From: Parapedobacter sp. SGR-10
GTDB lineage: Bacteria > Bacteroidota > Bacteroidia > Sphingobacteriales > Sphingobacteriaceae
Length of the DNA stretch: 64,000 nt
Direction: 5' to 3'
Assembly (NCBI RefSeq): GCF_011030405.1
Contig: NZ_JAAJTJ010000020.1
Span: 1-64,000, forward strand
This document shows, piece by piece, positions 25,351 through 32,840 of this stretch (position 1 is the stretch's first letter; each line of letters begins with the position of its first letter). Position numbers and translations under genes: made by a program. Under the pieces are notes generated by a model. It saw only the letters and a list, made by a program, of their open reading frames with translations. It was not told the DNA's origin and searched no databases.

Positions 25351-25914
25351 ATGTTACATCAAAATATCAAAGAAAGCACCATGCCTGCCCACCAAAAAGT
25401 GGAAGGCATCATTGTTCGTCAACTCAAAGCAGTTCGCTCCGAAGCAGACTATGCCGAAGTTTTGAAAGGTTTCTATGCCTATTTCAAAGCTGTTGAGGAA
25501 GCTATTGCACCGTATATCACGACCGATGTTCTCCCGGATCTGGCCGAAAGACGTAATTCGTCCTATATCAAACGGGATATCGAAGAATTGGGTGGCACAA
25601 TCGACAACCTGCCCTTGGCCACAGCACCTCAGGTAAACAACGTATTGGAGGCCTTGAGTGCTCTGTATGTATTGGAAGGCTCTATCATGGGAGGTCCCTA
25701 CATCGTGCAAATGCTCAACAAATATGGCATACATAGAGGTACATCGTTTTTCTCCGGATACGGGGAGGATAGTGGCAAGATGTGGGCAGGATTCACCGCT
25801 GTGCTCAACCAGCATGGTGCAGATGAAAGCACTTTCGCCCATGCCGCAGAAATTGCCAACGAAACATTCTACAATTTTGGAGAAGTGTTTGCTTCCGTAA
25901 CATCTGAAAATTAA
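25351..25914 (+). CDS. biliverdin-type heme oxygenase
   Basis: A 187-residue soluble protein of the heme oxygenase superfamily. IKESTMPAHQKVEG near the start holds the likely proximal heme ligand His14, so the ATG at 25351 rather than 25381 is needed. LYVLEGSIMGGPYIVQML matches the conserved distal helix (LEGS-x-GG). It opens heme with O2 to biliverdin, CO and Fe2+. It is the last gene of the receptor-HmuY cluster and completes an import-to-degradation pathway, followed by a strong terminator. Confidence 0.88.
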   Translation: MLHQNIKESTMPAHQKVEGIIVRQLKAVRSEADYAEVLKGFYAYFKAVEEAIAPYITTDVLPDLAERRNSSYIKRDIEELGGTIDNLPLATAPQVNNVLEALSALYVLEGSIMGGPYIVQMLNKYGIHRGTSFFSGYGEDSGKMWAGFTAVLNQHGADESTFAHAAEIANETFYNFGEVFASVTSEN

Positions 25915-25934
25915 CCGCACGGAGTACGCAATCC

Positions 25935-25972
25935 AAACCCCATAAGGTTTTAAAAACCTTATGGGGTTTTTC
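25935..25972. terminator. rho-independent terminator after heme oxygenase
   Basis: Two 17-base arms built on CCCCATAAGG and CCTTATGGGG (25935-25951 and 25953-25969) form a perfect hairpin, followed by a T-rich run. It closes the heme receptor operon. Confidence 0.92.
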
Positions 25973-26262
25973 TTTTCCTGCTCCTACCATCTTCTCTCTT
26001 GTTGGCGTAAGTTGCCAATTCTTACCAAAAAAAGACCTAAAAACCGTAGAAGTCTTCAACAAAATTTTGTTTTACGTTAGAATTAAGCCAATTTTGTCCA
26101 GAATTAAAATGGTTGAAATGAAACCATCATGATTTTTCAGACCACGCAATGGGAGGCAGAGACGGCTTCAGCCATCTTGAATACCATTGGAAAAATACGC
26201 GATGAAAAATCTGATACCTGCATACGGTAGGCAAGGTTTCATTCTCTTTAAAAATTTTATAG
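25973..26262. other. intergenic region upstream of the S46 peptidase
   Basis: Nothing gene-like is seen between the terminator and the peptidase start. The stretch must hold the peptidase promoter; I could not pick a convincing -7/-33 pair. Confidence 0.5.
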
Positions 26263-28401
26263 ATGAAAAAAATAGTATTGTTATTCGTGTCATGTATGGT
26301 CAGCCTGACCAGTATGGCCGACGAAGGCATGTGGTTCCTGATGCACCTCAAGCGTCTCAATGAAGCCGACATGCAGAAAAAAGGTCTTAAACTGACCGCA
26401 GAAGAAATTTATAGCATCAACAATTCCAGTCTGAAAGATGCCATCGTACAATTCAACGGTGGCTGTACGGCCGAGATTGTCTCCGGGCAGGGTCTGGTCA
26501 TGACCAACCACCACTGTGGATACGATGCGATTGCAGAGCTATCTACTCCCGAACATGATTACCTCACCAATGGCTTTTGGGCCAAAAGCCTTTCGGAAGA
26601 GTTAAAGCCACGATCCTTGTCTGTACGTTTTTTCGTTCGTATGGATGATGTGACGAAGCGTATCCTGGATCTGGTCAATGATAACATGCCCGAAAAGGAA
26701 CGGCAAAAGATCATCCAGCAGGAAATCGCAAAAATCGAAAGGGAAAACAGCGAGAACGGTAAATATATCGTCAATGTAAAGTCTTTCTACAGCGGCAACG
26801 AATATTACTACTTTGTGTATCAGGATTATGAGGACGTACGGTTAGTAGGTACACCTCCCAATAGTATCGGAAAATTCGGAGGAGATACTGACAATTGGGA
26901 ATGGCCTCGTCACACAGGCGATTTTTCCGTCTTTCGGGTCTATGCCGACAAAGACGGTAATCCAGCATCGTATTCCGTCGACAACGTGCCGCTGAAACCC
27001 AAATACCATTTACCTATAAGTATCAAGGGATTCAAAGAAGGTGATTTTTCGATGATCCTTGGCTATCCTGGCCGTACCAACCGCTGGATGCCAGCAGCTG
27101 GTATCGATCAAAATGTACATTATGCCTATCCTGCGTGGGTAGAAGCTTCCAAAGTAGGCATGGATGCCATGAAAAAACACATGGACAAAGACCAGGCCGT
27201 CAACATCAATTATGCTTCACAGTATTCGCGCATTGCCAATTATTGGAAAAACCGCCAAGGCATGATCGATGCCCTTTCGCAACACAAGACAGCTGCAACC
27301 AAACGCAAACAGGAGAAAAAGTTTCAAAAATGGGCCAATAAAAAAGCGAATAAGGATAAGTATGGGGAGGTGATCAATACCATCAGCTCCTATTATACCG
27401 CTACCAATGAGAAGGCCCGTCATGACAATTATCTTACAGGCACATTACGCTCGGCTACGTTTGCTGCCCTACCCTATAGCCTTGGCAACCCGCTGCAACA
27501 ATATGCCGAAGCTAACGAAGCAAAGCGGAAAGAACTGCTTCCCCGTTTTGAAGCCGCTTTGGCCGACACCTATGAAAAGCTCTATCTTCCATTGGAAATA
27601 GATGTGCTGACTGACGAGTTGAACCTATACGGTGCAAAAGCTGGCAACATCGCTCCCTATATCCAGCAACTGGCACAACAAAACAACGGAAAGTTTGATG
27701 GGTTGGTCAAGGAAGCCTTCGCGAAAAGCATATTTGGTTCAAAAGAAAAACTAGAAGCTTTTTTAACAAATCCTTCGGCCAATGTCGTCAGTGAGGACCC
27801 TTTGTTCAAAATATCTGAAGCTTTGATGGATAAATATCGTGAGCGTAGCCCCGATTTGGAACAATTAGAGGGCAATTTCCAAGCAGCCTATAGAAAATAC
27901 ATTGCAGGCTTCCTAGAAATGAACCCCAAAACCAAATACTACCCAGATGCCAATAGTACATTACGTCTCACATATGGAACTATCCGTGCCTTGCCAAAAG
28001 ATCCCCGAAACGATGCAAAAATCAATAACTATACGACCTTACAAGGGACAATCGCCAAGTACAAACCGAACGATCCAGAATTTAATATACCAAAAAAACT
28101 GATCGATTTATACGAAAAGAAGGATTATGGACGTTATGCTGATAAAAATGGTTATATGCCTGTAAACTTTTTAAGTGATCAAGACATCACAGGAGGCAAT
28201 TCCGGTTCACCCGTATTGAATGGCAATGGCGAACTGATAGGGCTTGCATTTGATGGAAATATCGAGGCTATGGCCGGAGATGTGATTTTCGACCCCAAAT
28301 TGCAACGCACTATTTCGGTCGATATACGTTATGTTCTGTTTGTCATCGACAAGTTCGCAGAGGCAAAGAATATCATAAACGAGCTGACAATTGTAGAATA
28401 A
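26263..28401 (+). CDS. S46 family dipeptidyl-peptidase, DPP7-like
   Basis: A 712-residue secreted serine peptidase with a signal peptide (cleavage after about residue 19). The catalytic triad is visible: His in MTNHHCGYDAI, Asp in DTDNWEWPRHTGDF, and Ser647 in GGNSGSPV. Eighteen residues after the serine lies Gly665; in Porphyromonas DPP7 a glycine here accepts hydrophobic P1 residues, whereas DPP11 has an arginine for Asp/Glu. It would release dipeptides in the periplasm from peptides for nutrition. Confidence 0.92.
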   Translation: MKKIVLLFVSCMVSLTSMADEGMWFLMHLKRLNEADMQKKGLKLTAEEIYSINNSSLKDAIVQFNGGCTAEIVSGQGLVMTNHHCGYDAIAELSTPEHDYLTNGFWAKSLSEELKPRSLSVRFFVRMDDVTKRILDLVNDNMPEKERQKIIQQEIAKIERENSENGKYIVNVKSFYSGNEYYYFVYQDYEDVRLVGTPPNSIGKFGGDTDNWEWPRHTGDFSVFRVYADKDGNPASYSVDNVPLKPKYHLPISIKGFKEGDFSMILGYPGRTNRWMPAAGIDQNVHYAYPAWVEASKVGMDAMKKHMDKDQAVNINYASQYSRIANYWKNRQGMIDALSQHKTAATKRKQEKKFQKWANKKANKDKYGEVINTISSYYTATNEKARHDNYLTGTLRSATFAALPYSLGNPLQQYAEANEAKRKELLPRFEAALADTYEKLYLPLEIDVLTDELNLYGAKAGNIAPYIQQLAQQNNGKFDGLVKEAFAKSIFGSKEKLEAFLTNPSANVVSEDPLFKISEALMDKYRERSPDLEQLEGNFQAAYRKYIAGFLEMNPKTKYYPDANSTLRLTYGTIRALPKDPRNDAKINNYTTLQGTIAKYKPNDPEFNIPKKLIDLYEKKDYGRYADKNGYMPVNFLSDQDITGGNSGSPVLNGNGELIGLAFDGNIEAMAGDVIFDPKLQRTISVDIRYVLFVIDKFAEAKNIINELTIVE

Positions 28402-28522
28402 TCTCTAATAAAACACACTTTTTTGAAAAAAAATGCGATTTTATTGTTTTTATATTTGTTCGTTTTGTATCTTTATTACATCTTAGCAAAAATAATTTGA
28501 AAACTAAATTATAATTAATAAA

Positions 28523-28705
28523 ATGAAAAACTACACTAAATTAAAAGAACTAGTAGCTTCTATCGAAGCAGATGCAGAAAAATTCTTCAACAATGGTAAC
28601 TCTGCAGCGGGTACTCGCGTACGTAAAGGTTTACAAGAAATCAAAACTTTAGCTCAAGACATTCGTAACGAAGTAACAGCTAAAAAGAATGAAGTTAAAA
28701 AATAA
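28523..28705 (+). CDS. histone H1-like DNA-associated small protein (Hc1 family)
   Basis: A 60-residue lysine-rich, helical protein (KLKELVASIEADAEKFFNNG, TRVRKGLQEIKTLAQDI). This type is widespread and highly expressed in Bacteroidota and is named for similarity to chlamydial Hc1. It likely binds DNA or RNA as a nucleoid-associated protein. It is monocistronic: a TATATTTG box (28451-28458), possibly part of its promoter, lies upstream, and a strong terminator follows. Confidence 0.85.
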   Translation: MKNYTKLKELVASIEADAEKFFNNGNSAAGTRVRKGLQEIKTLAQDIRNEVTAKKNEVKK

Positions 28706-28723
28706 CTTTCAATCGCTTTGAAT

Positions 28724-28755
28724 AAAAAAGGCTCTTCGTCCGAAGAGCCTTTTTT
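28724..28755. terminator. rho-independent terminator after H1-like gene
   Basis: GGCTCTTCG and CGAAGAGCC pair around a two-base centre (28730-28749), with an A run before and a T run after. It is a classic terminator and also could stop transcripts coming from the minus strand. Confidence 0.92.
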
Positions 28756-28813
28756 ATTTTTTATTGGCACATAGACTTCTATAGTTTCGTTCTAAAACTT
28801 AGGAAGTATTTAG

Positions 28814-28930
28814 CTACTTCTTTCTTCGTAAAAGTTTAGAAAACAACCCATAAAAAAACACCAGAATAACCACTAAGATCAATAGAATAATGATTTCCTG
28901 GGTACCAATCCCCCAGCTCATCGAATTCAT
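28814..28930 (-). CDS. 38-residue single-helix membrane protein coupled to the epimerase
   Basis: Reading the minus strand from the ATG at 28930 gives MNSMSWGIGTQEIIILLILV and then a further hydrophobic run, followed by SKLLRRKK and a TAG stop at 28814. That is one membrane helix (about residues 11-29) with a basic cytoplasmic tail. Its start overlaps the epimerase stop as ATGA, and a GGTGGG purine block lies just upstream within the epimerase gene. The overlap and helix design support a real coupled gene; its function is unknown. Confidence 0.6.
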   Translation of the reverse strand: MNSMSWGIGTQEIIILLILVVILVFFYGLFSKLLRRKK

Positions 28931-30024
28931 ATCACCCACCTTTCACATTTGTCCAAAAATTCCTGTTTGATATCCGCACCTATACCGATATCGTCGGAAA
29001 CAGAAATCTTGTAACCATCATATTGTACACCACCGATCACCGGGTCTTCCAAATGTCCGACCATACAGGTATCCAGATCATAAAATTTAACATTCGGAGC
29101 GGCATAGGCAAAATGCACTTTGGCGGCCAATGCCAAACGGCTTTCCAACATCCCTCCAATCATACAAGGCACATTATACTCTGCCGCTACAGCCTGAATC
29201 TTTAACGCTTCGTGTATGCCCGAAGATTTTGAAAACTTAATATTGATAAAATCACAGGCATCACTTCTGCAAAGACGCTCCGCATCATAGTGGCTATATA
29301 CGGATTCATCTGCCATAATCGGCACAATAGTCTGCGTACGCAACTCGGACAACAGGTTATCATTGTATGTCCGCATCGGCTGTTCGCAAAATTGAATCTT
29401 ATACGACTCCATACCTTTCAACGCTTCTACAGCACCTTCGTAAGACCAACCTTGATTGGCATCGATACGGATAGGAATATCAAAACCAACAGCTTGACGG
29501 ATAGCCTTGATCCGCTGTATATCCTCTTGCGGATTTTTACCCAATTTGACTTTCAAGGCAAAAGCGCCATTTTCTTTGAGTCGCAAAGCCTTCTCCGCCA
29601 TTTTCTCTGCAGAGGCGATTCCTAAGGTGATATCCGTGATAATCTCCCGTGGCTCTCCTTCCAAAAATTTATACAAAGGAAGATTAGCATATTTGGCAGA
29701 CAGATCGTACAAGGCCATATCAAAAGCTGACTTGATCGTCGCATTCCCTGCAATATAAAGATGCAGTTCCGCTAACCGTGCTTCCAAATCCAAAGCGTCC
29801 TTTCCTTTCCAGATTTTAGCAAAATCCTGAGCCACACTAATACAGGTATTTTGGGTCTCCCCCACGATCATCGGAAAAGCCGAGCACTCCCCGACTCCAG
29901 ACAGGTCTTTATCGGTCAAAACACGTATGAATGTGTTCTGTGCATAGTCCATAGTTCCTGTTGCAATGACAAAAGGTTCCATCGGGATACTCAATCGGTA
30001 GATTTCTATTGCTGTGATTTTCAT
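28927..30024 (-). CDS. dipeptide epimerase (L-Ala-D/L-Glu epimerase type)
   Basis: A 365-residue member of the enolase superfamily. The N-terminal capping domain is followed by a barrel with the catalytic lysine pair in ALKVKLGKN, metal ligands in DANQGW, CEQP and ADES, and the opposite catalytic lysine in NIKFSKSSG. The enzyme inverts the alpha-carbon of dipeptides, usually L-Ala-D-Glu from peptidoglycan, for reuse as nutrients. It ends overlapping the 38-residue ORF by four bases. Confidence 0.9.
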   Translation of the reverse strand: MKITAIEIYRLSIPMEPFVIATGTMDYAQNTFIRVLTDKDLSGVGECSAFPMIVGETQNTCISVAQDFAKIWKGKDALDLEARLAELHLYIAGNATIKSAFDMALYDLSAKYANLPLYKFLEGEPREIITDITLGIASAEKMAEKALRLKENGAFALKVKLGKNPQEDIQRIKAIRQAVGFDIPIRIDANQGWSYEGAVEALKGMESYKIQFCEQPMRTYNDNLLSELRTQTIVPIMADESVYSHYDAERLCRSDACDFINIKFSKSSGIHEALKIQAVAAEYNVPCMIGGMLESRLALAAKVHFAYAAPNVKFYDLDTCMVGHLEDPVIGGVQYDGYKISVSDDIGIGADIKQEFLDKCERWVI

Positions 30025-30087
30025 AATCGATAAAGGTACTAAAGTCCCCTTAAAAATAGAAGGGTAAATTCTTAACGTTTCTACAAC

Positions 30088-30123
30088 AAAAAAAGCCGTC
30101 TAAAAATCAACTTTTTAGACGGC
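30088..30123. terminator. rho-independent terminator for the repeat lipoprotein gene
   Basis: GCCGTCTAAAAA (30095-30106) pairs with TTTTTAGACGGC (30112-30123) around five bases. The A run at 30088-30094 becomes a U tract for transcripts on the minus strand, so it ends the gene at 30151-31419. Confidence 0.9.
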
Positions 30124-30150
30124 CTTACTTTTTCTATCAGACTCCTTTTG

Positions 30151-31419
30151 CTACTTCCTTCGTACTACCGCGAGACCGCTTGCCGTTACTCCAGCCCCGT
30201 CTTCATCGGTAAGTGTAACAGCTGTTCCGTTTTTCCAATACTTGGCGACATTTTTGCCTCCTCCTCCGTATTCATATCCGGCGACATAGGTATTCCCATT
30301 GGAGACCGTTATTGCAGTAGCCATTTCATCTCGGCTTCCATCGCTGAGAGATATAGCCGTGCCGTTCTTCCAATATTTAGCAACTGATTTTGTGCTTTCG
30401 ACTTCCGCGCCGGCTATATAAATATCGTTATGTTGGGTAGCTATTCCTGCAACTGTACTGAGTATATTTTCTGTACCAAGCAACGTTGATACACCATCCA
30501 CCCAATGCATGGCCACCTGTCCTGTACCTTTGTTTTCCCATCCGGCCACATGCACCTTGCCGCCGACAACGGCGACCCCAAGAGCCTGTGCAGCATTAGC
30601 TTCTTCGCTAAGGGCAACTTCCACCCCGTTTTTCCAATATTTAGCGATTGGTTTACTGGCGTTGACATTATCGAATCCTGCCACATACACATCCCCGTTG
30701 TACACCGCTATCGAAGATGCCTCATGATGGCGAATGCCGTCCGAAAGGGACACTGCCATACCGTTTTTCCAATATTTTGCTACAGCAACACCGTCCTCGA
30801 CCTCAAACCCCACAACATAGATATCGCTACCTTGCACGAGTATAGACTTAGCAACAGAATATTTATCAGAAAGAGACACCGCAGTACCATTTTTCCAATA
30901 CCTGGCTGATGGCGTGCCGTTGACAAGCGCTGTGCCAGCGATGTAAACATCACCCTTATCAACCGTTATACCCAATGCGTTGGTAGGTACATCTTCACCA
31001 AGAGATGCCAATATGCCATTTTTCCAATATAGTGCGCCCTCAGGTCCGTTGCCGGACACATATACGTCTATAGCATATACATCGATCGTGATCTCGTTGC
31101 TCTCAAGATGATCGGTTTTTTTGGCCATGACTTTGTACGTACCGGATTGAGTAAAAGTATGTTTCGTACCATTTATCTTTTCGCTACCCACATATATATC
31201 GGCCGTCACTACTTTGCCCTCAGCCTTGACTTCAAATGTCACTTCTTCACCTTCATCGACATCGATTGAAGAAGCTGTCACAACAAGCTCCGGGAGGTCA
31301 CTTGGATCTGTATCCGGATTCGGATCCTTACCCTTATCACAAGACAATAGCAGGATCATGCTAAACAACAGACACATCATCCCGAAAACAACTGTCATGA
31401 TTTTTTGAATATTTTTCAT
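30151..31419 (-). CDS. lipoprotein with Ig-like domain and seven YWKNG repeats
   Basis: A 422-residue lipoprotein (lipobox LLLSC). After an Ig-like/PKD-like domain (about residues 45-115) come seven repeats of about 42-45 residues with the pattern AKYWKNGTAVSLSD then GDVYVAG, consistent with a beta-propeller of WD-like blades. The fifth repeat is degenerate (MHWVDG). The gene faces the LuxR-type regulator at 31608, which may control it. Function unknown; a ligand- or protein-binding surface protein is likely. Confidence 0.78.
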   Translation of the reverse strand: MKNIQKIMTVVFGMMCLLFSMILLLSCDKGKDPNPDTDPSDLPELVVTASSIDVDEGEEVTFEVKAEGKVVTADIYVGSEKINGTKHTFTQSGTYKVMAKKTDHLESNEITIDVYAIDVYVSGNGPEGALYWKNGILASLGEDVPTNALGITVDKGDVYIAGTALVNGTPSARYWKNGTAVSLSDKYSVAKSILVQGSDIYVVGFEVEDGVAVAKYWKNGMAVSLSDGIRHHEASSIAVYNGDVYVAGFDNVNASKPIAKYWKNGVEVALSEEANAAQALGVAVVGGKVHVAGWENKGTGQVAMHWVDGVSTLLGTENILSTVAGIATQHNDIYIAGAEVESTKSVAKYWKNGTAISLSDGSRDEMATAITVSNGNTYVAGYEYGGGGKNVAKYWKNGTAVTLTDEDGAGVTASGLAVVRRK

Positions 31420-31607
31420 ATTATGCTAGATTAAATGTATGGCTCAAAGGTATCGCCTATTACAAGGCCTGTAAATACCTAGGGCTAGGTATTTGTCTTT
31501 CTTTTTTGGGGTTTCGGTAATCCAACCTATGATCCTCATGGGATTCCCAACAAATTTTATATATCTTTGGATATCGCTCATTTATTCCTGAAGTAAGAAT
31601 ACCAGTT

Positions 31608-32312
31608 ATGGACTTATTAGACATTCAATTACATGGCATATCCAAAGGGCTTAAATATGGAGATTTTAATATTCCAGATATAGGCGACATCGTGCCTGCT
31701 TCGTTGATGATCCAAGACCTGGATGGGCTGAGACCCACAGGGTGCAGCTATATGAACAACTGGGGCTGCGAGAATCTGGGTTCCTCTATTGAAGAAATCA
31801 ATGAACTTGGAGATATTTATTATGAGCGCTACTTTGTCAAAGAAGAATCCTATGCTATATTTAAAGGGATGAACGAATATTTGGCACTGGGTGATTTTGA
31901 CAAGCAGTACAATTTTTTCCAACGTGTCAAGCTCTACGGTAACACGGATTATACCTGGTTCTATACCGTTCTTAAAGTCATCCAGGTCAAAGCAGCTTCG
32001 CAATTGGATCATAAAATCATCTTACTATCCTCGCCTGTGATTGGTATGGACAACCTTATTGCCCGCGTCAACAAGACGCTGGATCAAAACTCGTATATCC
32101 GGTCAAACTACCGTAAGTTTGCGGTATTGACCAACAGGGAGAAAGAGATTATCACTCTCTTGGCTCACGGCAAATCGACACGGGAAGTGGCCGAGCAACT
32201 GTTTATATCTTTCCATACAGTATCCACCCATCGAAAAAACATCATTCGCAAGACTGAATGCAGTTCTTTTGCTGAATTACTTCGTTTTGCTGTAATTTTT
32301 GATCTGGTGTAA
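31608..32312 (+). CDS. LuxR-type transcriptional regulator
   Basis: A 234-residue protein with a C-terminal LuxR helix-turn-helix (residues about 170-232; LTNREKEIITLLAHGKSTRE then VAEQLFISFHTVSTHRKNII). The N-terminal 160 residues have no receiver-domain motif and resemble a PAS-like sensing module of unknown ligand. It is divergent from the seven-repeat lipoprotein, with 188 bases between the starts, so local control is likely. Confidence 0.85.
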   Translation: MDLLDIQLHGISKGLKYGDFNIPDIGDIVPASLMIQDLDGLRPTGCSYMNNWGCENLGSSIEEINELGDIYYERYFVKEESYAIFKGMNEYLALGDFDKQYNFFQRVKLYGNTDYTWFYTVLKVIQVKAASQLDHKIILLSSPVIGMDNLIARVNKTLDQNSYIRSNYRKFAVLTNREKEIITLLAHGKSTREVAEQLFISFHTVSTHRKNIIRKTECSSFAELLRFAVIFDLV

Positions 32313-32396
32313 AGATTTATTTTACAGAGGATCACGCATGCAGAATGTACCCATTATCACTAACTGTGCTATAATCAATGCTTAGCGCACGTGCAA

Positions 32397-32574
32397 TGTC
32401 ATTAAGTTAAGCGTTTTTTTGTCATTCTGAACGCAGTGAAGAATCTATTCGTTGTGTTTTTTAGATGCAATGTTGCATCAGCCTCACAGCCACCAACACG
32501 ACCCTGATGCCTGCTTCGCAGTCCTATCGTCAGCATGACAAGAGAACGATATGCATATCCTTAACTTAATGACA
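32397..32574. mobile_element. 178-bp MITE-like element with 15-bp terminal inverted repeats
   Basis: TGTCATTAAGTTAAG (32397-32411) is repeated in perfect inverse as CTTAACTTAATGACA (32560-32574). Inside, TGTCATTCTGAACG (near 32420) pairs imperfectly with the CGTCAGCATGACA segment (32528-32540). It encodes nothing and would need a transposase from elsewhere. The flanking CGCACGTG is also mirrored at 32387-32394 and 32580-32588. Confidence 0.6.
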
Positions 32575-32721
32575 TAGAGCGCACGTGTGTCGTCTGTGTA
32601 GAACAAGGCAAACATTTCAATCCTTTGGACATAATATATTTTAAGGAATATCAGCCTCTAACTCCTGCATTGTTAATCCAGAGGCCACCCCAGCTCAATA
32701 AATACAAATTCTTCAATATTA

Positions 32722-32738
32722 TTTAGAATAATTACTAA
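32722..32738 (+). promoter_or_regulatory. candidate operator upstream of gltB
   Basis: TTTAGAATAATTACTAA matches 13 of 16 fixed positions of the window's 17-mer. It is 102 bases upstream of the gltB start. If real, nitrogen assimilation by an iron-sulfur enzyme would be tied to iron supply. Confidence 0.4.
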
Positions 32739-32840
32739 TTATATAATTATAATATATTATTATTGATTTTTTTTCAAAAATTATCCGAAATAATTTCTAT
32801 ATTAGCAAACTCTTTATAATAATCATAATTTTTAAATAGA

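Larger units (their letters stand above)
32313..32840. other. intergenic region with a MITE-like element and gltB control region
   Basis: No gene is seen in these 528 bases. The first half holds a hairpin element (32397-32574). The second half is A/T-rich and contains the candidate operator at 32722-32738 and the gltB promoter. Confidence 0.6.

Noticed and set aside
25354..25920. A 188-codon minus-strand frame across heme oxygenase
   Set aside because: It is antisense to a clear heme oxygenase, has no recognisable domain, and only its length is notable.
30151..31419. Possible CRISPR-like array because of regularly spaced DNA repeats
   Set aside because: The repeats follow the reading frame, vary as codons do and encode YWKNG blades; there are no unique spacers or cas genes.
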